A stretch of 64,000 bases of DNA from Paraperibacillus marinus (GCF_046237605.1 NZ_CP143542.1:1612001-1676000), one strand, 5' to 3'. Numbered from the stretch's first letter, positions 8,406-16,885 are shown. A program made the numbers and translations. The notes: generated by a model not told the origin, from the letters alone.

Positions 8406-8455
8406 ACCCTGTGTAGTAGACATATTAAAAAAAGTCTACTGCACAGGGTCTTTTT
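8406..8455 (+). terminator. terminator-like hairpin inside the IS left end
   Basis: accctgtgtagtagac pairs with gtctactgcacagggt (one wobble) around a 12-base A/T loop, followed by ctttttat. Lying before orfA, it should stop transcription entering from ypwA, which would limit transposase expression. It is conserved in the second copy. Confidence 0.75.
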
Positions 8456-8493
8456 ATGTAGAATAGACTAAAAAGTAGTGCGGGAGAGAGAGT

Positions 8494-8910
8494 ATGAGTA
8501 GAAAATTATTTTCGGAAAAAGAGATTGAACTGCTAGCTGAAAATCCCTATGTAAAATCAATAAGTCCCAAAGGTATTACTTATTCAGATGATTTTAAGGA
8601 GCACTTTATAACTCAGATTAATCTGGGAAAGTTTCCTAGAGAAATATTTGAAGACTGTGGGTTCGATAGCGACGTATTAGGAATCAAACGGATCGAGTCT
8701 TCTGCCAGAAGGTGGCGAGATGCTTATCGTATCCACGGGATTCAAGGACTTCGTGACACAAGGGCAGGAAACTCAGGCAGACCAAGGGAAAGAGAGCTTT
8801 CTATTGAAGAAAAGTATGCCAGGCTAGAGGCAGAAACTAACCTGTTGAAAGCAGAAAACGAGCTGTTAAAAAAGATACGATTCGCCGAAAGGGGGATGAA
8901 AAAGAAATAA
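8494..8910 (+). CDS. IS3-family transposase OrfA
   Basis: The 138-residue protein has an N-terminal helix-turn-helix DNA-binding region (ITYSDDFKEHFITQINLGKFPREIF, then the ARRWRDAYRIHGIQGL segment) and a C-terminal leucine-zipper-like stretch (EEKYARLEAETNLLKAENELLKK). That is the usual OrfA layout of IS3 elements. It binds the ends and controls transposition. The start follows gggagagag. The other copy differs at two residues (Y/N in the ENP motif and A/V in RWRDA). Confidence 0.9.
   Translation: MSRKLFSEKEIELLAENPYVKSISPKGITYSDDFKEHFITQINLGKFPREIFEDCGFDSDVLGIKRIESSARRWRDAYRIHGIQGLRDTRAGNSGRPRERELSIEEKYARLEAETNLLKAENELLKKIRFAERGMKKK
8868..8874 (+). promoter_or_regulatory. programmed -1 frameshift site of the IS
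   Basis: The heptamer A AAA AAG lies near the end of orfA in the correct phase (codons AAA AAG). A -1 slip enters the orfB frame (GDEKEIKLSADQKFNLIHSVIEKYK) with no stop before the orfB ATG, giving an OrfAB fusion. The same heptamer is kept in the second copy. Confidence 0.8.
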
Positions 8911-8975
8911 AGTTATCGGCCGACCAGAAATTCAACCTCATTCATTCCGTCATCGAGAAATACAAGCTGACAGGA

Positions 8976-9827
8976 ATGGTTTCACACCTCTGTAAAATAG
9001 CTGGTGTGTCCCGTCAGGGGTACTATAATTACTTTTCCGCTAAACAAGTCGAGAGAAGGCAGGGGCGGGAGATAAAGGACGAGACCCTTCGGGACCTGAT
9101 TTTAAAAGCGTACAATTTCAAAAAACGTAAGAAAGGGGCTCGCCAAATTAAGATGGTATTGGCAGGTCAGTTTGGTGTTGTCTTCAATCTCAAGCGAATC
9201 AGAAGAATCATGAAAAAATACGGAATTGAGAGTCCTTTCAGGAGGGCTAATCCCTACAAGCGCATCATGAAGGCTACCCAAGAGCACAAGGTCGTCCCGA
9301 ACCTGCTTAACAGGAAATTCAAGCAGGGAACCCCCTACAAAGTCCTCCTTACAGACATCACCTACCTATATTTCGGAAAAGGAAAAAGGGCGTATTTATC
9401 AACCATTATTGACGCTTCCACCAATGAAGTCTTAGCTCATCAGGTATCTGATCGGGTTACTCTTGATATCGCTACCGATACACTAAAGAAGTTAAAGAAA
9501 AACAGGAGAATCAAACTGTCTAAAGGAGCCTATATACACTCAGATCAGGGAGGTCACTATACCAGCCCTGCCTATCAGAAGCTGGTAAAAAAATTAAGAT
9601 TGGGACAATCCATGTCTAGGAGGGGAAACTGTTGGGACAACGCCCCACAGGAATCCTTCTTTGGTCATTTTAAGGATCTGGCTGATATAAAATCATGTGA
9701 AACCTTAGAAGAGCTTAAACAAGAAGTGAAAGCTGCCATCCAATACTACAATTACTACAGATATCAGTGGAATATGAAAAAGATGACCCCTGCCGAATAC
9801 AGAGATCATCTACTTAAAGCAGCCTAG
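8976..9827 (+). CDS. IS3-family transposase OrfB (DDE integrase domain)
   Basis: From its first ATG the frame encodes 283 residues. Upstream codons back to about 8875 are open and would be translated after frameshifting as part of OrfAB. An HTH_21-like region (KKRKKGARQIKMVLAGQFGVV...) precedes the catalytic core. The DDE residues are in VLLTDITYL, IHSDQGGHY and NAPQESFFGHFK. It catalyses cut and strand transfer of the element. The copy appears intact and could still be active. Confidence 0.92.
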   Translation: MVSHLCKIAGVSRQGYYNYFSAKQVERRQGREIKDETLRDLILKAYNFKKRKKGARQIKMVLAGQFGVVFNLKRIRRIMKKYGIESPFRRANPYKRIMKATQEHKVVPNLLNRKFKQGTPYKVLLTDITYLYFGKGKRAYLSTIIDASTNEVLAHQVSDRVTLDIATDTLKKLKKNRRIKLSKGAYIHSDQGGHYTSPAYQKLVKKLRLGQSMSRRGNCWDNAPQESFFGHFKDLADIKSCETLEELKQEVKAAIQYYNYYRYQWNMKKMTPAEYRDHLLKAA

Positions 9828-9879
9828 CTTTTTTTAAAATGCCCTTTACAAGGGGTACAGTTTAAAGACCGGGACATCC

Positions 9880-10350
9880 TCTTTTTGCTCGTACGGTCAG
9901 TGTGTGATGATCAGGCAGACCCTGGCGTTTTTTCAATCAAGCGGTGTTTTTCAGTCGATTGTCTGCATGATGGTCCGGCTGGAGGCTGCAGCTTTAGTGA
10001 GAGGGATATCCTTTTCCCTTTGTTTTATATCAGGGTAAGTAATCACCTTAGCTGGTGTACGGGCGATAAGGAATTCACATCATCCACTGTAGGATGCTTA
10101 TGCAAGGCTTGCTGATTTCTGCATAAATGCCATGCTTCATCTTCCGTAAGTAGGCTTTGTTTAGGCCCCATTGGGCGAGAAGCTGGAAGGAGAATAAAGA
10201 AAACCAACCGGTTTCCGGTTAAAGAATGTTACAATGAAAGCAAGATTTTGACGGCGTGTGCCGGTGGAAGAGGGTGTGTCTTCCTGGTATCAGGCGGCTT
10301 GCGTCATGCTATTTTTACCTATACATAAATCATGAAGGGCGGTACAGGCA
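9880..10350 (+). other. 470-bp region without a supported gene
   Basis: Between the IS right end and the EamA gene no frame has a convincing start, ribosome site and family match. The one structured item is a perfect palindrome, aaccgg-ttt-ccggtt, at 10206-10220, followed ten bases later by a -10-like tacaat. It could be an operator for the downstream exporter. Confidence 0.4.
10206..10220 (+). promoter_or_regulatory. palindromic operator candidate before the EamA gene
   Basis: AACCGG and CCGGTT are perfect inverted halves with a three-base spacer, next to a tacaat -10-like box at 10230-10235. It lies 130 bases before the transporter start. No regulator is identified. Confidence 0.3.
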
Positions 10351-11262
10351 TTGGCAGCAAGTATTTTGATCCTGGCAGCAGGGATTTTATGGGGCATCAT
10401 CGGGGTCTTTGTCAGGGAACTCCGGGAATGGGGCTTGAGTGCCATGGATATCGTAGCAGTCAGGTCAGCTTTGGCTGCAGCTATCTTGTTACTTGGCGGG
10501 ATTATGTTCAAGAAAAAAGACCTGAAAATAAAACTGGCCGATTCTTATCTCTTTGCGGGTACAGGAATCTGCAGCATGGTATTTTTTAATTGGTGCTATT
10601 TTACAGCGATTGATAAACTGGGTATATCCCTTTCTGCCATTCTTCTCTATACCGCACCAGCCTTTGTCCTGGTTCTTTCAGCTTTGATCTTTAAAGAGCG
10701 GCTGACCAAGCTCAAGGCTGTTCTGGTATTTGTGACGCTTGCTGGCTGTACCTTCGCTGCAGGAGCTGACTTGCGGTCAGATTCATTTGAATGGACAGGG
10801 ACCCTGATCGGGATTGGGGCTGGTGCCGGGTATGCGCTCTACACTATCTTTGCGAAAGCAGCCCTGAGGAAATATAGTTCCTATACAATCAGCCTGTACA
10901 CTTTTATTTTTGCTGTTATCCCGCTTGCCCCTATGACTCATTTCTGGGAAAAGCTGCCGCCGATCTCAAACGAAAGCTTTTGGGGAAATGCAGCAGGGCT
11001 CGGCCTTTTTTCAACAGTGCTGGCCTATTTGCTGTATACCGCCGGCCTAAAGGGCCTTGAAAGCAGTAAGGCCTCCATGCTTGCTTCAATCGAGCCGGTC
11101 ACCGCCGTTACGGCAGGTTTTTTTCTTTTTGGGGACAGCCTCACAGCGGTGCAGTTGATCGGTGCAGTTATGGTTCTTTCAGCTGTTCTGGCGATTTCGG
11201 CTGAGAACGGGATAAAAAATGGCGAAAACTGCATTGGAACACGAAAGATATATAAAAGTTAA
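10351..11262 (+). CDS. EamA/DMT-family membrane transporter
   Basis: The 303-residue protein has about ten hydrophobic segments in two repeated halves, the pattern of the drug/metabolite transporter superfamily (EamA). Typical segments are LAAGILWGIIGVFVRE at the start, and AYLLYTAGLKGLESSKASMLASIEPVTA with FGDSLTAVQLIGAVMVLSAV near the end. Members export amino acids or other metabolites. The substrate cannot be read from sequence. The start is TTG, preceded by gaagggcgg. It stands alone and ends at a weak hairpin. Confidence 0.88.
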   Translation: MAASILILAAGILWGIIGVFVRELREWGLSAMDIVAVRSALAAAILLLGGIMFKKKDLKIKLADSYLFAGTGICSMVFFNWCYFTAIDKLGISLSAILLYTAPAFVLVLSALIFKERLTKLKAVLVFVTLAGCTFAAGADLRSDSFEWTGTLIGIGAGAGYALYTIFAKAALRKYSSYTISLYTFIFAVIPLAPMTHFWEKLPPISNESFWGNAAGLGLFSTVLAYLLYTAGLKGLESSKASMLASIEPVTAVTAGFFLFGDSLTAVQLIGAVMVLSAVLAISAENGIKNGENCIGTRKIYKS

Positions 11263-11281
11263 ACTGAATAATTCGGTTTTT
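11261..11281 (+). terminator. weak terminator after the EamA gene
   Basis: aaactgaa and ttcggttt form an 8-bp stem with one G-T pair around taa and end in a short T tract. It overlaps the stop codon of the transporter gene. Confidence 0.5.
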
Positions 11282-11342
11282 AGGTTATAAGGCTTGTAAT
11301 CTTTATTCAACATGCTATAATTCAAATTATCCAAAAAATATG

Positions 11343-11421
11343 AAACCCTCATATAATAGCGGGGATATGGCCCGCAAGTTTCTACCAGGCTGCCGTAAAT
11401 GGCCTGACTATGAGTGGGCAT
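11343..11421 (+). promoter_or_regulatory. guanine riboswitch aptamer
   Basis: The sequence has the purine aptamer core: ctcatataat in P1, gcggggatatggcccgc in P2 with its loop, gtttctaccaggc and tgccgtaaatggcctg in P3, then actatgag closing P1. The specificity base after ggcctga is C, which indicates guanine rather than adenine. It lies just before an intrinsic terminator and xpt, the classic arrangement in which guanine binding shuts off xpt-pbuX. Confidence 0.95.
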
Positions 11422-11452
11422 GTCTGTACTTTATTTGTCTTTAGCATCTTTT

Positions 11453-11506
11453 AAGGCTTAAGTGCACTGCCTCACTCTGTGAAGCGGCTGCACTTAAGCC
11501 TTTTTG
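11453..11506 (+). terminator. riboswitch-controlled terminator
   Basis: aaggcttaagtgca pairs with tgcacttaagcct across a long loop and is followed by a T run. It forms the expression platform of the guanine riboswitch upstream of xpt. Confidence 0.9.
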
Positions 11507-11544
11507 TATGGAGACAGGATCTACAACCAGGGAGGTCTTTTGAT

Positions 11545-12141
11545 ATGAAAGAGTTAAAAGAAAAGATTCTAGAAGAAGGTATAGTTTTATCCGGTGAGGT
11601 ATTGAAGGTGGATTCTTTCCTGAATCATCAAATGGATCCAGTATTAATGCAGAATATTGGCAGGGAATTTGCCGAAAGGTTCAAGGATGATGGAATCACA
11701 GCCGTATTGACGATTGAATCTTCCGGTATCGGTCCAGGGATCATGGCCGCTCTCTGCCTGAACGTCCCTATGATCTTTGCCAGGAAGCGGAAATCTCTCA
11801 CATTAACGGATGAGCTGCTTACGGCTTCGGTCTATTCTTACACAAAACAGGAGCATTATGAAATCGCGGTTTCTTCTAAATTTCTCAAAGCGAATGACAG
11901 GGTTTTAATTATTGATGATTTCCTGGCCAATGGCCAGGCTGCCCTGGGACTTAATGAGCTAGTACGGGCAGCTGGAGCCACGGTTGCGGGAGCCGGCATT
12001 GTTATCGAAAAGGGATTCCAGGAAGGCGGCAGGCTCCTCCGGCAAAAAGGGATCAGGCTGGAGTCACTGGCGGTGATCAAATCCCTTTCATTTGGGAACA
12101 TACAATTTGATGAAGAAAAAACGGGGGTAAGCAGCTTATGA
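11545..12141 (+). CDS. xpt: xanthine phosphoribosyltransferase
   Basis: The 198-residue enzyme transfers phosphoribose from PRPP to xanthine, forming XMP. It has the type I PRTase PRPP loop VLIIDDFLANGQA and the N-terminal ILEEGIVLSGEVLKVDSFLNHQMDP typical of Xpt. The ATG at 11545 with gggaggtctttt upstream is chosen; a longer frame from 11479 would start inside the terminator. It overlaps pbuX by four bases (ATGA) and is controlled by the guanine riboswitch. Confidence 0.97.
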   Translation: MKELKEKILEEGIVLSGEVLKVDSFLNHQMDPVLMQNIGREFAERFKDDGITAVLTIESSGIGPGIMAALCLNVPMIFARKRKSLTLTDELLTASVYSYTKQEHYEIAVSSKFLKANDRVLIIDDFLANGQAALGLNELVRAAGATVAGAGIVIEKGFQEGGRLLRQKGIRLESLAVIKSLSFGNIQFDEEKTGVSSL

Positions 12142-13454
12142 AAAATTCGGGAATAAAATTAACTTCACTGGGGATCCAGCATGTTCTGGCCATGTATGCG
12201 GGCGCTGTGATTGTGCCTCTCATCGTTGGAGGGGCAATGGACCTTAATGGGAATGATCTTACCTATCTCGTTTCTGTCGATATTTTAATGTGCGGAATTG
12301 CAACGCTCCTTCAGGTTTGGCAGAACCGCTTCTTCGGAATTGGCCTCCCTGTCGTACTCGGCTGTACATTCACAGCTGTGGCTCCCATGATTGCGATTGG
12401 CGGCCAGCACGGAATCGGTGCCATCTATGGCGCAGTCATTGCATCAGGGGTGTTTGTCATCCTGATCAGCGGTTTATTCGGAAGGCTCGTGAAATTTTTC
12501 CCGCCTGTTGTCACCGGTTCTGTAGTTACCATTATAGGCATCACTCTCATCCCGGTTGCCATGAACAATCTGGCCGGGGGGCAGGGTGCAAAAGATTTTG
12601 GTTCTTTAAGCAATATCGCGCTGGGTTTTGGAACTCTGCTGCTCATTATTTTGATTTATAAATTCTTCACCGGTTTTATCCGGTCAATATCCATTTTAGC
12701 CGGCCTGTTATGCGGCACCATTGCAGCATCATTCATGGGCAAGGTTGATTTTGCGGCAGTGGAGTCAGCTTCGTGGTTTCATTTAGTGGAACCCTTTCAT
12801 TTTTCAGCACCAGTCTTTGAACTAACACCAATTCTGACCATGTGCCTTGTGGCGATAGTCAGCCTGGTTGAATCTACAGGAACCTATTTTGCGCTTGGAG
12901 ATATTACTGATAAGAAAATTACTGAGGAGAAGCTGGCTAGAGGGTACCGGGCAGAGGGCCTGGCGAGCGTCATCGGCGGCGTCTTCAATGCTTTCCCTTA
13001 TACGACATTCTCGCAGAATGTCGGCCTTATTCAGATGTCCGGGGTAAAAACACGGAACGTCATCTATGTTACAGGAGGCATGCTGGTGTTTTTAGGATTG
13101 GTCCCAAAGGTGGGGGCACTTACCACAATCATTCCTCCGGCTGTCCTCGGGGGTGCGATGGTGGCCATGTTCGGAATGGTCATAGCGTCAGGAATCAAAA
13201 TGCTCAGCAGGATAGAATTTGCAAGGCAGGAAAATCTACTCATCATTGCCTGCTCTGTCGGTATGGGCCTTGGCGTGACAGCAGTGCCGGAGCTGTTTGC
13301 CCAGATTCCGGGTGCATGGAAGATCCTGACGGAGAGCGGAATTGTAACAGGAAGCCTCTCTGCCATCTTGTTGAACATTATTTTTAATATACTTCCCGGG
13401 ATAAATAAAAAAAGAGTGCTGCCAGCAATGCTGAAAAGTCAAAAAGTATCTTAA
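12138..13454 (+). CDS. pbuX: xanthine permease
   Basis: The 438-residue protein is a NAT/NCS2-family purine permease with about 12-14 membrane segments. The opening GIQHVLAMYAGAVIVPLIVGGAM and the motif NAFPYTTFSQNVGLIQMSGV are family signatures. It brings xanthine into the cell for Xpt, with which it is translationally coupled by an ATGA overlap and co-regulated by the riboswitch. The order xpt-pbuX matches B. subtilis. Confidence 0.97.
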   Translation: MKNSGIKLTSLGIQHVLAMYAGAVIVPLIVGGAMDLNGNDLTYLVSVDILMCGIATLLQVWQNRFFGIGLPVVLGCTFTAVAPMIAIGGQHGIGAIYGAVIASGVFVILISGLFGRLVKFFPPVVTGSVVTIIGITLIPVAMNNLAGGQGAKDFGSLSNIALGFGTLLLIILIYKFFTGFIRSISILAGLLCGTIAASFMGKVDFAAVESASWFHLVEPFHFSAPVFELTPILTMCLVAIVSLVESTGTYFALGDITDKKITEEKLARGYRAEGLASVIGGVFNAFPYTTFSQNVGLIQMSGVKTRNVIYVTGGMLVFLGLVPKVGALTTIIPPAVLGGAMVAMFGMVIASGIKMLSRIEFARQENLLIIACSVGMGLGVTAVPELFAQIPGAWKILTESGIVTGSLSAILLNIIFNILPGINKKRVLPAMLKSQKVS

Positions 13455-13457
13455 ATT

Positions 13458-13547
13458 CAAAAAAAGACTGTCCCAAGTGGAACGGTCCCTGATTGGCCCG
13501 GCGAGCGGGCGAGGGACAGTTATACTCTATGACAGTCTTTTTTTATT
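13458..13547. terminator. shared terminator of pbuX and the GIY-YIG gene
   Basis: aaaaaagactgtc pairs with gacagtctttttt across an inner segment that itself contains gtccc/gggac complementarity. A runs and T runs on both sides make it usable from both strands, and the two genes converge on it. Confidence 0.75.
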
Positions 13548-13908
13548 ATCTGAAAAACGCCTTGTCTATGTTGTATTTAGCCTGCAGCCTGTTCACAATG
13601 AAAGTCTCATAAATTTCTCTTTCCATTGGATCCTCTACATAAGAGATGTCAATCGTGTATACTTCATCGCGGTGATTTTTGATAGGCGATACAGTATCTT
13701 CAAAATGCTTCTTAATTCTTTGTCTTAGCTTTCTGGCTTTTCCTACAAAAAGGAGTTCATCATTAATGTTGTAAAACATAAAGATTCCGCCCTTGTCCCG
13801 CGGGATTTTGTGAAAATCCTCAAATCCATAGATATTGCTTAATTCGGGATTCGGTTTATTCGGCTTTGTTATGGAAAGGTCGGTATCAGGCATTTCTATT
13901 TTGATCAA
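13546..13908 (-). CDS. GIY-YIG nuclease-domain protein
   Basis: The roughly 120-residue protein contains a GIY-YIG-like fold: GGIFMFYNINDELLFVGKARKLRQRIKKHF with the later EREIYETFIVNRLQAKYN. This resembles the UvrC/SLX-type superfamily, here as a stand-alone domain. The TTG at 13908 is preferred because a gagga site lies about nine bases before it, while the GTG at 13917 is too close to that site. A nuclease role in DNA processing is an inference from the fold. Catalytic competence is uncertain because the GIY and YIG motifs are degenerate (GIF, FVG). Confidence 0.8.
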   Translation of the reverse strand: MIKIEMPDTDLSITKPNKPNPELSNIYGFEDFHKIPRDKGGIFMFYNINDELLFVGKARKLRQRIKKHFEDTVSPIKNHRDEVYTIDISYVEDPMEREIYETFIVNRLQAKYNIDKAFFR

Positions 13909-14117
13909 AATTAACACTTCCTCACTATTAGTCAGGGATAAATGGTATCACAGGTCAGGGATAATATCCACGAATGTTTGTATGATTGCATACATTTCTT
14001 TCTTATTTTTACCCATACACGTCAAGATAACCCGGGAAAAAATTAAAAACGTTTGGCAACTTATGAGAGAAGCCGAATAGAATAATATAATTACGCCAAG
14101 GAAAGATGTGAAGCGGT

Positions 14118-14246
14118 ATGCAAAAAAAATATTGTGAGCACTGCCGGGCCATTTATTCAAAGGCAGAAATCTGTGAATTCTGCGGACGGACAGAAATGAA
14201 GCCGATTATCATCGAGGTCCAGTCGGGCGAAAAAAACCGGGAATAA
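14118..14246 (+). CDS. 42-residue zinc-ribbon microprotein
   Basis: A short frame encodes 42 residues with paired cysteine motifs CEHC (residues 6-9) and CEFC (19-22), then GRTEMKPIIIEV, the layout of a small zinc ribbon. The ribosome site is modest (gatgtgaagcgg). It lies between the GIY-YIG gene and a short-chain dehydrogenase and shares an operon with neither in an obvious way. No specific function is recognised. Confidence 0.6.
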   Translation: MQKKYCEHCRAIYSKAEICEFCGRTEMKPIIIEVQSGEKNRE

Positions 14247-14361
14247 TACTGTGCTTACATACAACTGGAAAAAATGCCGGGATGAAGCGCTGGAATTCTT
14301 TACGAATACGGCCATTGTGTCGTATGTTTAAAGTAATAAAATGTAAAGGGGAATCCACCCG

Positions 14362-15132
14362 ATGTATTTGCCGTCATTTTCGCTAGAAGGAAAAACAGCT
14401 ATAGTAACAGGGGCAGGCCGTGGAATCGGCCGGGCCATCGCAGCAGCATTCGCTGAAGCAGGTGCAGATGTTGCACTCCTGGCCAGGACTGGAGCCGACC
14501 TTGAGGAGACTGCCCATATTGTAGAAGGATTCGGAGCCAGGGCGTTCCCGATTGTGACAGATCTTACAGATGTGGAGCAGATTGAAAAGGCTGCTGCATC
14601 CGTAAAAAAAGAAGGTTCCATTGATATCCTTGTGAACAATGCCGGCATGAACATCCGATCTAAGGCGCTGGATGTCACGGAAGAAGAATGGAAAACGATC
14701 ATGGACACAAACCTTAAATCTGCCTTCATGATGTCCCGGGAAGCAGGCAGGCATATGGTTGATGCTGGCAGCGGCGGTTCAATCATATCCGTCTCATCAG
14801 TGGCAGGACATGTGGCACTGAGGACAGGAGTGGTCTATGCCGCTACCAAAGCAGCTATGATCCAGATGACAAAAGTGCTGGCACTGGAGTGGGGAAGGCA
14901 TAATATCCGGGTGAACAGTCTAGGGCCGTGGTATTTCAAAACGCCTCTCACGGAAAAGCTGCTTCAGGATGAAAAATATGTACAGGAAATCCTTGAAGTA
15001 ACACCTATGAAACGGATCGGGGAGCTTGAGGAGCTGGCAGGGCCGGCTGTGTTCCTTGCATCCGATGCGGCAGCCTATATAACAGGGCAGACGCTGTTTG
15101 TTGATGGGGGCATGACGATTCAAGGGTTTTAA
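14362..15132 (+). CDS. short-chain dehydrogenase/reductase, FabG-like
   Basis: The 256-residue protein is a classical SDR. It has the NAD(P)-binding TGAGRGIG near residue 17, NNAG near residue 93, the catalytic SSVAG...YAATK set, and the C-terminal ITGQTLFVDGG. Such enzymes oxidise or reduce hydroxyl and keto groups. The overall pattern recalls gluconate 5-dehydrogenase and 3-oxoacyl reductases, and the substrate is not determined. A ribosome site aaaggggaa precedes the start. It is separated by a terminator from the polyketide genes that follow. Confidence 0.9.
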   Translation: MYLPSFSLEGKTAIVTGAGRGIGRAIAAAFAEAGADVALLARTGADLEETAHIVEGFGARAFPIVTDLTDVEQIEKAAASVKKEGSIDILVNNAGMNIRSKALDVTEEEWKTIMDTNLKSAFMMSREAGRHMVDAGSGGSIISVSSVAGHVALRTGVVYAATKAAMIQMTKVLALEWGRHNIRVNSLGPWYFKTPLTEKLLQDEKYVQEILEVTPMKRIGELEELAGPAVFLASDAAAYITGQTLFVDGGMTIQGF

Positions 15133-15144
15133 ATAACGGAGGTT

Positions 15145-15188
15145 AAGGGTAAACGAAGGGGAGCATCCCCTTTGTTTACCCTTTTTTA
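15145..15188 (+). terminator. terminator of the SDR gene
   Basis: aagggtaaac...aagggg pairs with cccctttgtttaccctt over a small loop and is followed by six T. The 5' end of the open frame of the next gene overlaps it, which argues for a later bpsA start. Confidence 0.9.
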
Positions 15189-15254
15189 ATGCTTGTCTGT
15201 ATATCTTTTTCAAACTGGAACAAAGTACATAATATAGAGAGTGAGAGTGATCTT

Positions 15255-16343
15255 GTGGCCCATATATTATCCATATCAGATATCGAGCTTCCTTATGAAA
15301 TAAATCAGGAAACTGTAATGGATTTTGCACGTGAAATGTTTGGGCAATCTTTCCGGGATATTGACAGGCTGCTTAAGGTCTTCGTCAATGGTCAGATAGA
15401 AAAGCGGAATTTTGCATGCGGCCTTGATTGGTTCAAGGAAAATCATTCGCTTGAAGAGAAGAATAATACATACATCGAGCAATCTGTGGAGCATGGGGCT
15501 GCAGCCATCCAAAAGTGCCTGTCAAGCGGGGAATTTCTAAAAAGAACGGTCAGCGAAGAGGAGATAGATGCAATCATCCTCATCTCAAGTACAGGTATGG
15601 CAACCCCGACTATTGATGCCCGCATTATGAACAAGCTTCCATTCAGTCCGCATACTAAAAGAATTCCCATATGGGGCCTTGGATGTGCAGGGGGGGCCGC
15701 CGGCCTTTCACGGGCACTTGATTATTGCAGGGCGTACCCAAAATCCAATGTACTCGTCCTTGCCATTGAATTATGCAGCCTGACCTTCCAAAAGGATGAC
15801 CGCTCAAAGAGCAACCTGGTAGGTACATCGATTTTTGCTGATGGAATTGCCTGTGCCCTGGTGAGCGGGGAGGAATCCCATCTTCTGAAAGAAAAGAAGA
15901 GGAAGTCAACTCCAGAACTGCTCGCGTCCCAATCCACCCTTCTTGGAGATTCTCTCGATGTAATGGGCTGGGACATAAAAGATGACGGGTTATATGTTAT
16001 CTTCTCAAAAGATATCCCCTCCCTGATTGAGAACTGGCTGAAACCGAACGTAGAAAAATTCCTTGGCAGCCAGCATCAGCAGCTTGGAGATATCGAGCAT
16101 TTTATAGCCCACCCGGGCGGCAGGAAGGTCATAGATGCATATGAGAAGTCACTTGGCTTTACAGAGGAAAAGACGCGGCTGTCGCTTGAGGTCCTGAGGG
16201 AGCACGGCAATATGTCTTCAGCTACCATTTTATACGTGTTAAAAAGGTTCATGGAATCAGATGCAGATGCAGGGGATCTGGGCCTTGCCGCTGCTCTTGG
16301 CCCAGGATTTTCATCCGAACTCCTCCTAATGAGGTGGAGCTGA
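15255..16343 (+). CDS. bpsA: type III polyketide synthase (alkylpyrone synthase)
   Basis: The 362-residue enzyme belongs to the chalcone synthase-like type III PKS family. The nucleophile C144 is in GLGCAGGAAGL, the His is in FIAHPGG and the Asn in HGNMSSAT, completing the Cys-His-Asn triad. Bacillus BpsA extends long-chain acyl-CoA with malonyl-CoA to make alkylpyrones. The GTG at 15255 (VAHILSI) matches the family start; the frame runs further upstream but into the preceding terminator. It overlaps ypbQ, its known partner. Confidence 0.93.
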   Translation: MAHILSISDIELPYEINQETVMDFAREMFGQSFRDIDRLLKVFVNGQIEKRNFACGLDWFKENHSLEEKNNTYIEQSVEHGAAAIQKCLSSGEFLKRTVSEEEIDAIILISSTGMATPTIDARIMNKLPFSPHTKRIPIWGLGCAGGAAGLSRALDYCRAYPKSNVLVLAIELCSLTFQKDDRSKSNLVGTSIFADGIACALVSGEESHLLKEKKRKSTPELLASQSTLLGDSLDVMGWDIKDDGLYVIFSKDIPSLIENWLKPNVEKFLGSQHQQLGDIEHFIAHPGGRKVIDAYEKSLGFTEEKTRLSLEVLREHGNMSSATILYVLKRFMESDADAGDLGLAAALGPGFSSELLLMRWS

Positions 16344-16885
16344 TGTTCTTTGCTTTTTTCCTTGCCCTGGTTATTATGCAGAGGCTCCTGGAGCTTGTTG
16401 TCGCGAAGCGGAATGAGATATGGATGAAAAGCCGCGGCGGGGAGGAATTTGGTGCGGCCCACTATCCGTGGATGGTGGCCATGCATGCATCCTTTTTTGC
16501 CGCATTGAGCCTGGAGGCCTATCTCCGCGGTTTCCAGCTTTCGCCGCAGTGGAAGCTTCTGTTTGTCCTGTTTCTGATCCTCCAGACCGGAAGGATATGG
16601 GCGCTCCGCTCACTCGGCCGGTTCTGGAATACGAAGATTATCGTGGTCCGGGGAGCGAAGGTAGTGAAAAAAGGGCCGTACAGGTTCTTGAAACATCCCA
16701 ACTATGTGATTGTAGCCTTGGAACTGCTGGTCACCCCCCTGATTTTTAATGCTTTTTGGACCGCTGCATTATTTACCGTATTGAATATCTTTATGATGAA
16801 AACCAGGATACCTGCTGAAGAAGAAGCGTTAAGATCTCTTACCGATTACAGGCGTGCTTTTTCGCCATCCGACTCAGGCAGCTGA
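16343..16885 (+). CDS. ypbQ: isoprenylcysteine-methyltransferase-like membrane protein (BpsB/YpbQ)
   Basis: The 180-residue membrane protein has several hydrophobic helices and the ICMT-type motif GPYRFLKHPNYVIV with a terminal EE segment (RIPAEEEAL). In B. subtilis the homologue methylates alkylpyrones made by BpsA, giving the ether form. The ATG at 16343 overlaps the bpsA stop (TGATG), and a ggtggag site lies inside bpsA, so translation is coupled. The GTG at 16334 is a less likely start. Confidence 0.9.
   Translation: MFFAFFLALVIMQRLLELVVAKRNEIWMKSRGGEEFGAAHYPWMVAMHASFFAALSLEAYLRGFQLSPQWKLLFVLFLILQTGRIWALRSLGRFWNTKIIVVRGAKVVKKGPYRFLKHPNYVIVALELLVTPLIFNAFWTAALFTVLNIFMMKTRIPAEEEALRSLTDYRRAFSPSDSGS

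Larger units (their letters stand above)
8384..9879 (+). mobile_element. IS3-family insertion sequence, intact copy
   Basis: The element runs between ggatgtccc and gggacatcc. The outer inverted repeats agree over aaagaggatgtccc, then six variable bases, then aaactgtaccc. It contains orfA and orfB joined by a -1 frameshift signal, and a 16-bp hairpin with a T tract just inside the left end. A second copy at 47240-48546 in opposite orientation defines the ends. I found no clear direct target repeat. A-rich flanks on the left and T-rich flanks on the right leave the outermost few bases uncertain. Confidence 0.9.

Noticed and set aside
8375..9890. Target-site duplication of the IS copies
   Set aside because: No convincing direct repeat of three to five bases was found at either copy; the flanks are inverted rather than direct.
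9885..10115. A 76-codon plus-strand frame after the IS
   Set aside because: The start is at the IS border, there is no ribosome site and the sequence resembles no family.
11479..11544. Longer xpt start
   Set aside because: The extension lies within the riboswitch terminator hairpin; the ATG at 11545 has an ideal ribosome site and gives the usual length.
15189..15254. Longer bpsA start
   Set aside because: The extension begins in the terminator of the previous gene and does not resemble the N-terminus of the family.
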